A stretch of DNA of 45,870 nucleotides from DATLOJ01 sp035536315 (GTDB lineage: Bacteria > Actinomycetota > CADDZG01 > JAHWKV01), in the NCBI GenBank assembly GCA_035536315.1, contig DATLOJ010000056.1:1-45870 (forward strand), written 5' to 3'. A program made the position numbers and the translations under genes. Positions 8,636 through 17,388 of this stretch are shown one piece after another (positions within the stretch are counted from its first letter, which is position 1; each line of letters starts with the position of its first letter). Below the pieces are notes generated by a model. The model saw nothing but the letters and a program-made list of their open reading frames with translations. It was not told the DNA's origin and made no database searches.

Positions 8636-8671
8636 ATGTTCTTGCCGCGGTATGGATGGATCCATGGGTAG
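8636..8671 (+). CDS. Possible 11-codon leader peptide overlapping tatA
   Basis: ATG at 8636 opens the peptide MFLPRYGWIHG and stops at TAG 8669-8671, three bases past the internal tatA ATG at 8664. Placed seven bases after a -10 box, it would be read from a nearly leaderless mRNA. tatA has no ribosome site of its own, so termination-reinitiation is plausible. It could equally be chance. Confidence 0.3.
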   Translation: MFLPRYGWIHG

Positions 8672-8864
8672 CTTCAGTCCGATCGAGATGCTCGTGGTTG
8701 CCGTTTTCGCTCTCCTTGTTTTCGGCCCCCGGAAGCTTCCGGGAATAGCACGATCTATCGGTAGGGCCATCGGTGAGTTCAAACGGGCCACGAACGAGTT
8801 GACCGAGGAGTTCAAAGGCGGGATTGACGAACCGCAGGAGCCACGACCAGGCCCCCGTGCGTAG
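8652..8864 (+). CDS. tatA: Sec-independent translocase subunit TatA
   Basis: The 70-residue protein has an N-terminal membrane helix (SPIEMLVVAVFALLVFG), the FGPRKLP hinge and an amphipathic helix (GIARSIGRAIGEFKRATNEL), the hallmark of TatA/B. TatA oligomers form the pore for folded proteins. The start could be 8652 or 8664 (MGSFSPIE). tatC follows with overlap, as in other actinobacteria where tatA-tatC sits between pafC and helY. Confidence 0.93.
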   Translation: MDGSMGSFSPIEMLVVAVFALLVFGPRKLPGIARSIGRAIGEFKRATNELTEEFKGGIDEPQEPRPGPRA

Positions 8865-9630
8865 CGTTTTGAAGACTCGGCCCTCTTCGGGTGAGGCCAT
8901 GTCTTTGTGGGACCACCTCGACGAACTTCGTTCGAGGCTTTTCAAGGTCTCCATCGCATTCATTCTTGGGTCTGCGGTCTCCTGGTTTTTCTACGACCAG
9001 ATCCTGGCGTGGATGGTGGCCCCACTGAGAAGGCTGCCCGAGGCTGATCAGATAGTCAGCAAAGGCAAGCTCATCTTCACGTCGCCACCCGAGGCGCTGT
9101 TTGTGCGCCTGAAAGTGGTGGCGTTCGCCGGCCTAGTGCTGGCCCTCCCTGTGATTCTCTGGCAGTTGTGGCGATTCATAACACCTGGGCTTTACAAGCA
9201 TGAGAAGCGGCTGGCGGTTCCTTTTGTTTTCACATCGCTTGTCCTGTTTGGAATCGGCGGAGTGCTTGCTTCATACCTTTTGCCAAAAACCGTTGCGGTC
9301 CTTGTAGCTCTGGGTGGTTCCGAGTTCGTCCTTGTTCCGAGGGCCTCGGAATACCTTTCATTCGTCCTTTTGCTTGTAGTCGGATTCGGCGCGACCTTCG
9401 AGTTTCCTCTGGTTTTGATATTTCTGGCCCTGGCCGGGGTCGTCACCGCGCGCAAGCTGCGGCGGGGAAGAAAGGTTGCCTGGGTGGTCGCTCTCGTCGT
9501 GTCTGCGATCGTGACCCCAACTGCCGACCCCGTCACGCAGCTGGCTCTGGCGGTTCCACTCGGACTGCTCTACGAGTTGACGATTCTGGTCGTGCACCTG
9601 CTACAGAGAAGAAGGACCGCTGCCGAGTGA
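8857..9630 (+). CDS. tatC: Sec-independent translocase subunit TatC
   Basis: TatC is the receptor that binds twin-arginine signal peptides. The roughly 257 residues have six membrane helices and the N-terminal cytoplasmic motif MSLWDHLDELRSRLFKVSIA. The conserved FTSPPEALFVRLKVV and the loop FEFPLVLIFLALAGVV are also present. I chose the GTG at 8857, overlapping the tatA stop, because family members usually carry 10-15 residues before the SLxxHLxELR motif. ATG 8899 with GGTGAGG upstream is the alternative. It is tightly coupled to tatA. Confidence 0.93.
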   Translation: MRSVLKTRPSSGEAMSLWDHLDELRSRLFKVSIAFILGSAVSWFFYDQILAWMVAPLRRLPEADQIVSKGKLIFTSPPEALFVRLKVVAFAGLVLALPVILWQLWRFITPGLYKHEKRLAVPFVFTSLVLFGIGGVLASYLLPKTVAVLVALGGSEFVLVPRASEYLSFVLLLVVGFGATFEFPLVLIFLALAGVVTARKLRRGRKVAWVVALVVSAIVTPTADPVTQLALAVPLGLLYELTILVVHLLQRRRTAAE

Positions 9631-9655
9631 GGCGACCATCCTTTTTGATGGCGGT

Positions 9656-9661
9656 TACACT
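9656..9661 (+). promoter_or_regulatory. -10 box for a leaderless transcript
   Basis: TACACT stands exactly six bases before the ATG at 9668, with no ribosome site. Transcription should start at the initiation codon. Confidence 0.5.
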
Positions 9662-9667
9662 CCCCGA

Positions 9668-10444
9668 ATGGCCAAGACGAGTAAGAAGGCACCACCCCGC
9701 AAACCAGTAAAGGCACGCGGGGCCCTTCCAACACCTCGCGTTGCCCCCAGACGGCGCCCACGAGTGGTCTGGTACCGGCGCAGATGGACTCAGGTTCTGG
9801 CTGCGCTTGTGCTCGTTGGGATGATTGCCGGGACCGCCAGCGTGGCTCTTGCCGCCAGGAAGAGAGGCGAGGAGCGCAAAGACCAGCTCGAGGAAATCAA
9901 CAAATTCGACAGGGCCGCGCAGCTTCTACAATCGCCCCTCCAGCCGGTTGTTCAAAGCATGAACGAGGCGCCGCAGTCCTTTCAGATCGGGCTTATGACC
10001 GCGGAGGATTTCCAGGCGCAGACGGATACATGGATAGCGGAGTTCCGAAAGCTCGACCAGGGGCTGCGGAAGCGCAAGATTCCGGCGGGCATGAGGGGCC
10101 TCGAGGAGGCCCGGGCATCGATGGTTCAGGGAACCGTCATCTACATCGACGCCGCGAAGCAGTTCAAGGTTGCCGCGCTTATCCCCGACCAGACGGGTAG
10201 GGACCTCGCGCTCCAAAACGGAAATGCGTTGATAAGCCACGCCACGGCCGTCTACGGGATGGGGCAGCGGACACTTGCGAAGGAAAAACAGAGGCTCGGC
10301 GCAAAACTTCCCGAGGGGCAAGAGAATCCTTTGACCGGTCCAATACCGCTTCCTGAGGAGAACCCGCCGCCTCCGCCACCGCCGGAGTTTCCTGCTCCGC
10401 CCGAGGGCGCGCAGCCAATTCCCGAGGAGCTTCCGGCACCTTAA
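9668..10444 (+). CDS. Membrane-anchored protein with a proline-rich tail, function unknown
   Basis: The 258-residue protein has a very basic, Pro/Lys/Arg-rich cytoplasmic N-terminus (1-42), one membrane helix (about 43-62, VLAALVLVGMIAGTASVALA), a helical extracytoplasmic domain (70-210) and a Pro/Glu tail (PPPPPPPEFPAPPEG). I do not recognise a named family. The topology resembles an anchored wall-facing scaffold. It lies between tatC and helY, is probably leaderless, and is followed by a hairpin. Confidence 0.65.
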   Translation: MAKTSKKAPPRKPVKARGALPTPRVAPRRRPRVVWYRRRWTQVLAALVLVGMIAGTASVALAARKRGEERKDQLEEINKFDRAAQLLQSPLQPVVQSMNEAPQSFQIGLMTAEDFQAQTDTWIAEFRKLDQGLRKRKIPAGMRGLEEARASMVQGTVIYIDAAKQFKVAALIPDQTGRDLALQNGNALISHATAVYGMGQRTLAKEKQRLGAKLPEGQENPLTGPIPLPEENPPPPPPPEFPAPPEGAQPIPEELPAP

Positions 10445-10475
10445 GCACCTCCTGCCTCCAGGCAAGGTTAGGTGC
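10445..10475 (+). terminator. Nested hairpin between the membrane protein and helY
   Basis: The outer arms GCACCT/AGGTGC enclose inner arms CCTGCCT/AGGCAAGG with a one-base bulge. No T-run follows, so it may attenuate or process the mRNA rather than end it. Confidence 0.4.
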
Positions 10476-10487
10476 GATGCTTTCTCG

Positions 10488-13139
10488 ATGGGATCTGCCG
10501 CTGCTGAGAAGTTTGCCGCGACTTACGCCTTCTCCCTCGATCCCTTTCAGGTAACGGCGCTCGACGCCCTGGAGAGGGGGGAGTCCGTTCTGGTCGCTGC
10601 GCCGACCGGCTCCGGCAAGACGGTGGTGGGGGAGTTCGCAGTCTGGCTCTCGCTGCAAACCGGAGGCAAGGCCTTCTACACCACGCCACTCAAGGCTCTT
10701 TCCAATCAGAAGTTCGGCGACCTCATCGCCCTTCACGGTGCGGATAACGTTGGCCTGCTTACCGGCGACAACTCGATAAACGGAAGCGCGCCGGTGGTCG
10801 TGATGACCACCGAGGTTCTGAGAAACATGATTTACGAAAGATCGGAGCTTCTGGCCGACCTGCGCTACGTCATCCTCGACGAGGTTCACTACCTACAGGA
10901 CAGGTACAGGGGTGCGGTTTGGGAGGAAGTGATCATTCACCTGCCCAAAGACGTGAAGATCGTCTCTCTATCCGCCACCGTCTCCAATGCGGAGGAGTTC
11001 GCCGAGTGGATACAGACTCTTCGCGGCACGACAACAACCGTCATCGAGGAGAAGCGGCCGATCGAACTCGAGCATCACTACCTGATCGACGACAAGCTGC
11101 ACCCGATGTTCGTGAAGACCGATGGCGAGATGCTCCCGAATCCCAACATCCGCAAGATGGAGGCAAGGCGTCATCCGAAGTCCCCAAGCAGGGGGAGGCG
11201 GCCACCGGTGTACCGGGGGCCGCGTCGCAGCGACCTTGTCGAGCTCTTGGATGGTGAGGGGATGCTTCCTGCGATCTATTTCATCTTTTCGCGCAAGGGA
11301 TGCGCTATGGCGGTCGTGCAATGCATTCGGGACGGCCTGTCCTTGACCGACTCTTCCGAGAGAAGACGAATCAGAGAGTACGCAGAGATGCGTTGCGGAT
11401 CGATGGAATCTTCCGACCTCGTTGTCCTTCGCTACGACGAATGGGTGGAGGCCCTCGCGTCGGGGTTTGCGTCGCATCACGCGGGCATGATTCCCGCGTT
11501 CAAGGAAACAGTCGAGGAGCTCTTCCAGGCCGGGCTGGTCAAGGTCGTGTTCGCAACTGAGACGTTGTCGCTGGGCATCAACATGCCTGCGCGGACGGTT
11601 GTGATCGAAAGCCTGACCAAGTTCAGCGGAGAGAAGCACGAGCTGCTGACACCCGGTCAGTTCACGCAACTTACGGGGAGGGCAGGAAGACGTGGAATCG
11701 ACGTGATGGGACATGCCGTAGTCCCGAAGCAAAGAGAGGTTGCGTTCGCGCAGATCGCCGGCCTGGCAAGTACACGTACATATCAGCTGGTCTCGTCTTT
11801 TCAGCCTTCCTACAACATGGCTACCAATCTGGTCCGCAACTACTCGAAAGAGCAGTCGAGTCACCTGCTCAATTCATCCTTCGCGCAGTACCGGACCGAC
11901 AAAGACGTTGTCGTGCTCGAAAGACTGATCGAACGAAACGAGGGATACATCGCTTCTTACAGGGAGCGCAGCGCCTGCCACCTCGGGAGCATGAGCGAGT
12001 ACACACAGTTACGTGACGAAGTGAGCCGCCTCGAGCGAGCGATCGACGAACGCGCCATGGCGAGGGGGAGGGAGGAGACTCGGCGAGTCTTGCTCTCTGC
12101 CCGGCCCGGAGAGGTCCTGGTTGTTCCCTCCGGCAGGGCCAGGGGAAGACTGCTTGTTCTCGGATCGGATCATTCAAAACGTGGCGAACCAAGGATCCTG
12201 GGCTTGAACGCTTCGCGTCGCATCCTGCGCCTCGGTGCAGCCGATCTGTCCAGGCCTCCCAAAAGGGCAGGACGCATTCAGCTCGCTCCCAAGGAGATGG
12301 GTGGCTGGTCTTCGCCTCAAAGCATCAAGCACGAAACTCGCAGGCGGCTGGCCGGAGAGCTGTCGCGGATCCAAATCTCTGAAGTCGAAACGGATCAGCC
12401 GGATAACGAGGAGGGCGAGCGGGAGGCCGCTGAGGGCAGGGTCCGAATGGAGAGTCACCCATGTCACTCATGTCCCGACCTCGCCCGACACTGGCAGTGG
12501 GCGGAAAGGGCCCAGAGACTGGAGAAAGAGAATGCGAGCCTCGACAAAAGAATCCGGTCTAGGACGGAGACTCTGTCGAGAAGGTTCGAGAAAGTTCTAG
12601 ACGTCCTGGAAGGGTTCGGCTATGTGGAGGGCTTTTCACTCACTGACAAGGGCGCAAAGCTCGCGCGGATCTACAACGAGAACGACTTGCTTGCTGCGGA
12701 AGTTCTCGACCGGGGATGGCTCGACGGGCTCGAACCTGCCGAGCTTGCGTCGATCGTCTCGACCTTCGTTTACGAGAGCAGGGGGCCTGTCCCAATAGAT
12801 GGAACCTTGCCGACGGCCGCTTCCAAAAGGGTGTACTCGCGAATCGTCAGGCTCGAAGATCGTATGAAGCACGCTGAGCAAAAGGGCGGGCTCGAGCTGA
12901 TCCGAGGCACTGAGACCGGTTTCGTAGAGACCGCCTACAGATGGTGCGACGGGGCGCCCTTGGAAGAGATGATCGATGAGGACTCTCCTCCGGGTGACTT
13001 CATCCGGGGATGCAAGCAAACAATCGATCTGCTTCAACAGCTGATCCAGGTCGCTCCGGATCCCTACACATCCGAGGCGCTCGAGTCCGCAGTCGATGGA
13101 TTGAACCGCGGGGTGGTGGCTTACGCCGGAAGTATCTGA
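10488..13139 (+). CDS. helY: Ski2/Mtr4-type ATP-dependent RNA helicase HelY
   Basis: The 883-residue protein is a superfamily-2 helicase of the Ski2-like group. Motif I is APTGSGKT (about residue 40), motif II is DEVH in VILDEVHYLQDRYRG, motif III is SLSATVSN, and motif VI is QLTGRAGRRGID. The long C-terminal part contains a KOW/beta insertion and a helical DSHCT-type domain (about 700-883). Actinobacterial HelY normally sits beside tatC, as here. It probably unwinds structured RNA during turnover. A ribosome site is weak or absent before the ATG. Confidence 0.92.
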   Translation: MGSAAAEKFAATYAFSLDPFQVTALDALERGESVLVAAPTGSGKTVVGEFAVWLSLQTGGKAFYTTPLKALSNQKFGDLIALHGADNVGLLTGDNSINGSAPVVVMTTEVLRNMIYERSELLADLRYVILDEVHYLQDRYRGAVWEEVIIHLPKDVKIVSLSATVSNAEEFAEWIQTLRGTTTTVIEEKRPIELEHHYLIDDKLHPMFVKTDGEMLPNPNIRKMEARRHPKSPSRGRRPPVYRGPRRSDLVELLDGEGMLPAIYFIFSRKGCAMAVVQCIRDGLSLTDSSERRRIREYAEMRCGSMESSDLVVLRYDEWVEALASGFASHHAGMIPAFKETVEELFQAGLVKVVFATETLSLGINMPARTVVIESLTKFSGEKHELLTPGQFTQLTGRAGRRGIDVMGHAVVPKQREVAFAQIAGLASTRTYQLVSSFQPSYNMATNLVRNYSKEQSSHLLNSSFAQYRTDKDVVVLERLIERNEGYIASYRERSACHLGSMSEYTQLRDEVSRLERAIDERAMARGREETRRVLLSARPGEVLVVPSGRARGRLLVLGSDHSKRGEPRILGLNASRRILRLGAADLSRPPKRAGRIQLAPKEMGGWSSPQSIKHETRRRLAGELSRIQISEVETDQPDNEEGEREAAEGRVRMESHPCHSCPDLARHWQWAERAQRLEKENASLDKRIRSRTETLSRRFEKVLDVLEGFGYVEGFSLTDKGAKLARIYNENDLLAAEVLDRGWLDGLEPAELASIVSTFVYESRGPVPIDGTLPTAASKRVYSRIVRLEDRMKHAEQKGGLELIRGTETGFVETAYRWCDGAPLEEMIDEDSPPGDFIRGCKQTIDLLQQLIQVAPDPYTSEALESAVDGLNRGVVAYAGSI

Positions 13140-13167
13140 TCTTCCCGCCGAAATCGCTGCACTCGCT

Positions 13168-14544
13168 GTGGTGTCCGGCACAGAACAGCAGAGTGCGGAC
13201 ATGTGGGCTGTTTCTCTTATGCAGCGGCGCCGAGGCGTTTCTGGAGCGACGCCTCGCGTGATTCGTCCGGCGACCACAGAGGACGTGTCGAGAGTCATGA
13301 GGTGGGCGAGCTCGGCCAGGGAGGCCGTTGTCGTGCGCGGAGGAGGTTCGGGCGTATGCGGAGGAGCGCAGACTCACAACGAGGAAATCGTCCTCGACTT
13401 GACCGGGATGGACCGCATCATTTCGATCGATTCGGAGTCGGCGGTTGTCGTGGCGGAAGCGGGAGTTGGGGGAGGAAAGCTCGAAGAAGCGCTCAACGCG
13501 CAGGGGATGACTCTCGGCCATTTTCCTCAGTCGATTGACATCTCCACCGTTGGTGGGTGGGTGGCCACCAAAGCAATAGGACAGCTATCGACCAGATACG
13601 GCGGTATCGAGGACAGGCTCCTTGGGCTGAAGTGCGTTCTTGCGGACGGGACGATTGCCGAGTCGCGGGCCGTTCCGCGAGCTTCGTCCGGCCCCGACTG
13701 GTGGCGCCTTCTTATTGGGTCAGAAGGGACCCTGGGCGTGGTCGTCGAAGCGACGCTTTCTGCATTTCGCCAGCCCAAGGCCGCAAGGTTCGCCGTGTGG
13801 AATGTTCCGACTTTCAATGCGGGGTGGAAAGGCATCAGGGGTCTTGTTCGTTTGGGGGCCCGGCCGTCCGTGGTTCGGTTGTACGACCAGACCGACACTG
13901 CAATCAACTTTTCGGCAATGGGTCTTGGTGACCAATGTCTTTTGATCACACGGTTCGAGGGCGACGAGCGCATCGTTGAAGCCGAACTGAGGATCGCGAA
14001 GGAGCAAATGGCCGAGGCGGGGGCCGAGGAGATTGGCGACGAGGCTGCCGCGCATTGGTGGGAAGACAGGTTCGAGGCGGTCCACAGGTACGCGAGGATC
14101 ATGTCCGGCGAAAGCGGGCTAGGACGCTACGCGGTTGCCGACACCTTCGAGACCTCAGCGACTTGGCCGCAGCTTGAGCGTCTGTATTCATCGGTCGGAG
14201 CCGCTCTGCACACGAGCTGCGACGTTGTTGGGGCGCACACCTCACACGTTTACGAGTCGGGAGCGAACATCTATTTCACTTTCCTCATCACCTCGGCTGA
14301 GGATGATGACGACGCGTACCAGAGGTACACGAAAGCTTGGGACGATGCGATGACGGCGGCCACTTCCTCGGGAGGCTCCATTAGCCATCACCACGGGATA
14401 GGGCTGTTGAAGGCCGGACATCTGAAGGCGGAGCTCGGGAGCGGTTACCAGGTGGTCGAACGGATCAGGAGTGCTTTGGACCCAAACAACATCCTGAACC
14501 CGAGAAAGCTGCGGGCTTCCTCCTCCGGGGAGGACAAGCTGTGA
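13168..14544 (+). CDS. FAD-binding oxidase of the alkyl-DHAP-synthase family
   Basis: The 458-residue protein has a PCMH-type FAD domain (RGGGSGVCGGA near residue 58; FPQSIDISTVGGWVATKAIG near 120) and a C-terminal cap with SISHHHGIGLLKAGHL. The triple-His motif and the ST.GGW.AT..G signature are those of alkyldihydroxyacetonephosphate synthase, which swaps an acyl for an alkyl chain on DHAP in ether-lipid synthesis. D-lactate or glycolate oxidase relatives are less likely because of the HHH motif. The start is uncertain (GTG at 13168). The TGA overlaps the GTG of the lipid kinase gene (GTGA). Confidence 0.8.
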   Translation: MVSGTEQQSADMWAVSLMQRRRGVSGATPRVIRPATTEDVSRVMRWASSAREAVVVRGGGSGVCGGAQTHNEEIVLDLTGMDRIISIDSESAVVVAEAGVGGGKLEEALNAQGMTLGHFPQSIDISTVGGWVATKAIGQLSTRYGGIEDRLLGLKCVLADGTIAESRAVPRASSGPDWWRLLIGSEGTLGVVVEATLSAFRQPKAARFAVWNVPTFNAGWKGIRGLVRLGARPSVVRLYDQTDTAINFSAMGLGDQCLLITRFEGDERIVEAELRIAKEQMAEAGAEEIGDEAAAHWWEDRFEAVHRYARIMSGESGLGRYAVADTFETSATWPQLERLYSSVGAALHTSCDVVGAHTSHVYESGANIYFTFLITSAEDDDDAYQRYTKAWDDAMTAATSSGGSISHHHGIGLLKAGHLKAELGSGYQVVERIRSALDPNNILNPRKLRASSSGEDKL

Positions 14545-15470
14545 GCGAGAAGGATGTGATCAATCCATACGGCCCTGCCACCGTCATCTTCAACAAGAGG
14601 GCCGGCAAGGGGAACAAGGGTGATGGGATCGAACGGCTTCTCGCGGGGACAGGACTGGACCATGAGATCAAAGTCACAGAGGGGAAGGGCCATGCGACGG
14701 AGCTGGCAGCCGCTGCCGTCGGTCGAGGATCCAAGTACCTCATTGCAGTGGGGGGAGATGGAACAATCAACGAAGTCGTTAACGGCCTGATGGGACCGGA
14801 GGGGCCCATCGATCCCGAATGCGTCGTTGGCGTGATTCCGGCCGGGTCGGGAAGCGACTTCATTCGCACCTTCGGACTCCCACAGCGGCCTGAGGATGCA
14901 GTCCAATTTCTACTGGGGGAGCAGTACTTTCAGGTCGACGTCGGAAGGCTTACGTGCACGGCTCCAACAGGCGACCAGGTCACAAGGTACTTCGCCAACA
15001 TTGCCGAGGCCGGTCTTGGGGGCGACGTTGTGAGAAGGGCCGAAGGTTTACCTCGGTGGCTCGGCAGGGTCCGGTATCTGCTGTCGTTCTGGATGACATT
15101 CATGACGTTCAAGTCCGGGCAGGGGACTGTGGCCCTGGACAAGCGGAGCTATGAGGGCCGCGTCACGAATCTCGTCGTGGCGAACGGCCAGTTCTTCGGT
15201 GGAGGGATGCGAATTGCCCCAAAGGCTCACCCCGCCGACGGAAAGTTCGACGTGTTGATCCAAAAAGGCTCTAAGAAGGATTGGCTCACAGGGATCACAA
15301 AGGTCTACAAGGCCGAGCATCTTCCGTCGCCGATGATCAAGGAACACCACTCGGCGAAAGTGGAGCTGCGAAGCAATCCCGAACTCACCGTTGAAGCGGA
15401 TGGGGAAGTCCTCGGCAAGACGCCGGCAACCTTCGAGATAGTGAAGGACGCTTTCAGACTGAAGATTTGA
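14541..15470 (+). CDS. Diacylglycerol/sphingosine-kinase family lipid kinase
   Basis: The 309-residue protein belongs to the DAGK catalytic/LCB5 family. NKRAGKGNKGDGI is the nucleotide-binding entry, and AVGGDGTINEVVNGLMG (near residue 73) is the GGDGT motif. IPAGSGSDFIRTFGLP is the second conserved loop, and the C-terminal strand domain includes ANGQFFGGGMRIAPKAHPAD. It should phosphorylate diacylglycerol or a related lipid at the inner membrane face. It is translationally coupled to the ADHAPS-like gene and overlaps the 3' end of the convergent glpD by 17 bases. Confidence 0.88.
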   Translation: MSEKDVINPYGPATVIFNKRAGKGNKGDGIERLLAGTGLDHEIKVTEGKGHATELAAAAVGRGSKYLIAVGGDGTINEVVNGLMGPEGPIDPECVVGVIPAGSGSDFIRTFGLPQRPEDAVQFLLGEQYFQVDVGRLTCTAPTGDQVTRYFANIAEAGLGGDVVRRAEGLPRWLGRVRYLLSFWMTFMTFKSGQGTVALDKRSYEGRVTNLVVANGQFFGGGMRIAPKAHPADGKFDVLIQKGSKKDWLTGITKVYKAEHLPSPMIKEHHSAKVELRSNPELTVEADGEVLGKTPATFEIVKDAFRLKI

Positions 15471-17058
15471 TCCCGACACCGATGCGCGGCCCTCGCTCGC
15501 GCGCGATGGCGGCTTCGTAACGCGCAAAGCTATTCACCCAGTGATCTGAAGACGAACCGCTCAGAATTGCCTCGACTTGCCGGCGGACGTTCAACCCGGC
15601 AGACCTGTCCTCGATCGAGATACGCATCCGACGGGAAAACAAGTCGCCTGCCTCCACGGCCATCTCTCGACTGGTTCCCCAAGGCACCTCTGCGGCCAGG
15701 TAGGGGAGGCCGTCGATCAAAGGCACCAGCAGGTCCTGTTCCTGTCCGAGTGAAATCACCTCTAGCGCCTGGTCCCCGTAAGAGAACGACAGGGACTCCG
15801 CAACTTCCGGCTCGAGCCCGAGCTTGGAAGCGCGCTCCGCCACTTCAGCCGCAACTCCGGGATGCCCCAGCTTTATTGATTGGGTGCGGCATTCGGTATT
15901 CATGCCTCGCCGCGACGAGATCAGGTCTACAACGTCGCGCGCCATGCGGCGGTAGGTCGTGAGCTTCCCGCCCGTGACCGTAATCAGCCCTTCGGACCCT
16001 TCGACCAGGCAATGCCTTCTCGAGAGATCACGCGTCGAGGTCTTCTTCGGATCGGAAAGCAGCGGCCGCAGGCCTGCGTAAGCCCCTGTGATGTCGCCGG
16101 CGGTGTACTCACGTTCGAAGGCCTTGTTGAGTGTGTCGAGGAGATACTGCAGATTCTCGTCGTCGACATCGGGCGCATCCAGATCGCCCGAGTACTCGTC
16201 GTCTGTTGTTCCGACGATCACGCTCGACCTCCACGGGATCATAAAGACGAGAGATCGCCGATGGGCACCCTTCACAATGCAAGCCGACCTGATGGGCAGG
16301 TCCCTCTTCGAAACGACGATGTGGACTCCCTTGCTCGGCCTCAAGGTCTTTTCACCCAATCCGAGCTCCGCGGCCCAGACGCCGGTGGCATTGACCACCT
16401 CCGTAGCTTTGATTTCTATCGAGGTCCCGCCTGCGGATGCGACGCATCCATGGGTTTGTCCGCCTGAGGTCAGCAAGTGATCGACCCGAAGGTGATTGCA
16501 AACGACGGCGCCGAAGGAGCGGGCCGTCCTGAGTATCGAGATGACGAGACGTGCATCGTCAGTCATTGCATCGAAGTAGGCGTAGCCGCCCCCCGTCTTC
16601 CTCGTTCCCGGAAGGAGATCCGCTGCGGTCCGGGTGTTGATCCTCTGGTGGCGGCGAACGTTGCGATATGCGGCCAGGCCGTCGTACATCCACAGGCCAA
16701 TTCCCGCCTGGCTCCGGCCCCCGGCCCACCCGGGCCAGAAGAACTGCACGGCTTTGATTTGATCGGGCGCCAGCCGCCGAAGAAGGTCCCTCTCAGCAGC
16801 GGCTTCGTAAACGAGGCTCAGGTCGCCGGTCTGAAGATAGCGGAGGCCTCCGTGGATGAGCTTCGAGGACTTGCTGGAGGTTCCGGATGCAAAATCGTTC
16901 TTCTCGACCAGGGCCACTCTCATCCCGCGACTTGCTGCGTCGAGCGCGATGCCGGCCCCCGTGATTCCCCCTCCTATGACGAGGACGTCGAACGTTCGAG
17001 ACGAAAGTGATTCGAGTGCGTCGCCTCTGTTCCCCAGTCCCAGACCCGACGTTGTCAA
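15454..17058 (-). CDS. glpD: Glycerol-3-phosphate dehydrogenase (FAD-dependent) GlpD
   Basis: GlpD oxidises sn-glycerol 3-phosphate to DHAP and feeds electrons to quinones at the membrane. The roughly 534 residues open with the FAD dinucleotide fold FDVLVIGGGITGAGIALDAA and the GlpD signature GTSSKSSKLIHGGLRYLQ. VTGGKLTTYRRMA appears near residue 370. I chose TTG at 17058, which overlaps the stop of the small upstream gene (TTGA). The longer frame to 17145 runs through that gene and is a shadow. DHAP made here is the substrate of ADHAPS-type enzymes, a possible link to the neighbours. Confidence 0.93.
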   Translation of the reverse strand: MTTSGLGLGNRGDALESLSSRTFDVLVIGGGITGAGIALDAASRGMRVALVEKNDFASGTSSKSSKLIHGGLRYLQTGDLSLVYEAAAERDLLRRLAPDQIKAVQFFWPGWAGGRSQAGIGLWMYDGLAAYRNVRRHQRINTRTAADLLPGTRKTGGGYAYFDAMTDDARLVISILRTARSFGAVVCNHLRVDHLLTSGGQTHGCVASAGGTSIEIKATEVVNATGVWAAELGLGEKTLRPSKGVHIVVSKRDLPIRSACIVKGAHRRSLVFMIPWRSSVIVGTTDDEYSGDLDAPDVDDENLQYLLDTLNKAFEREYTAGDITGAYAGLRPLLSDPKKTSTRDLSRRHCLVEGSEGLITVTGGKLTTYRRMARDVVDLISSRRGMNTECRTQSIKLGHPGVAAEVAERASKLGLEPEVAESLSFSYGDQALEVISLGQEQDLLVPLIDGLPYLAAEVPWGTSREMAVEAGDLFSRRMRISIEDRSAGLNVRRQVEAILSGSSSDHWVNSFARYEAAIARERGPRIGVGIKSSV

Positions 17059-17351
17059 AAGAGCAAGTTCACAAGCCCGCGGGTGATCGTGAAGGCACCC
17101 ACCAGCATCAACAGAACCCCGATGAGGATGACCGGGCCGAGCCACCAGTCGGTTCCACGTGGCAGCGGTTCCGCCACCGACTCGTCACGGTAGATCGCAA
17201 ATTCCGCGCCGGTGCCGTCTCTAATCAAGGCGTGATCTTTCGTGCCGTCCTCGACTTCAGAGGCAGCGACCAGGAGCTCCGTTATCTCCTCGCCCGAGAG
17301 GCGCAGAGTGACCTCTGTCACCTCGCGTCCGCGAGCGTCCTCGATTCTCAC
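17055..17351 (-). CDS. Small membrane protein upstream of glpD
   Basis: The 98-residue protein has a soluble, acidic N-terminal two-thirds (RIEDARGREVTEVTLRLSGE) and a C-terminal hydrophobic hairpin (WWLGPVILIGVLLMLVGAFT). I do not recognise the family. The GTG start is exactly six bases from a -10 box. Its TGA overlaps the TTG of glpD, so the two are co-translated, and it may anchor or tune GlpD at the membrane (inference). Confidence 0.7.
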   Translation of the reverse strand: MRIEDARGREVTEVTLRLSGEEITELLVAASEVEDGTKDHALIRDGTGAEFAIYRDESVAEPLPRGTDWWLGPVILIGVLLMLVGAFTITRGLVNLLF

Positions 17352-17357
17352 TTTCTC

Positions 17358-17363
17358 ATTGTA
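17358..17363 (-). promoter_or_regulatory. -10 box for the leaderless small-membrane-protein/glpD mRNA
   Basis: TACAAT on the minus strand ends six bases before the GTG at 17351. It shares a 37-base intergenic gap with the divergent acyl-CoA dehydrogenase promoter. Confidence 0.55.
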
Positions 17364-17373
17364 TTGAGGCCGG

Positions 17374-17379
17374 TAGGAT
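17374..17379 (+). promoter_or_regulatory. -10 box of the acyl-CoA dehydrogenase gene
   Basis: TAGGAT lies nine bases before the ATG at 17389, giving an almost leaderless mRNA. A GAGGAA just before the ATG may still help initiation. Confidence 0.45.
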
Positions 17380-17388
17380 GAGGAACCG

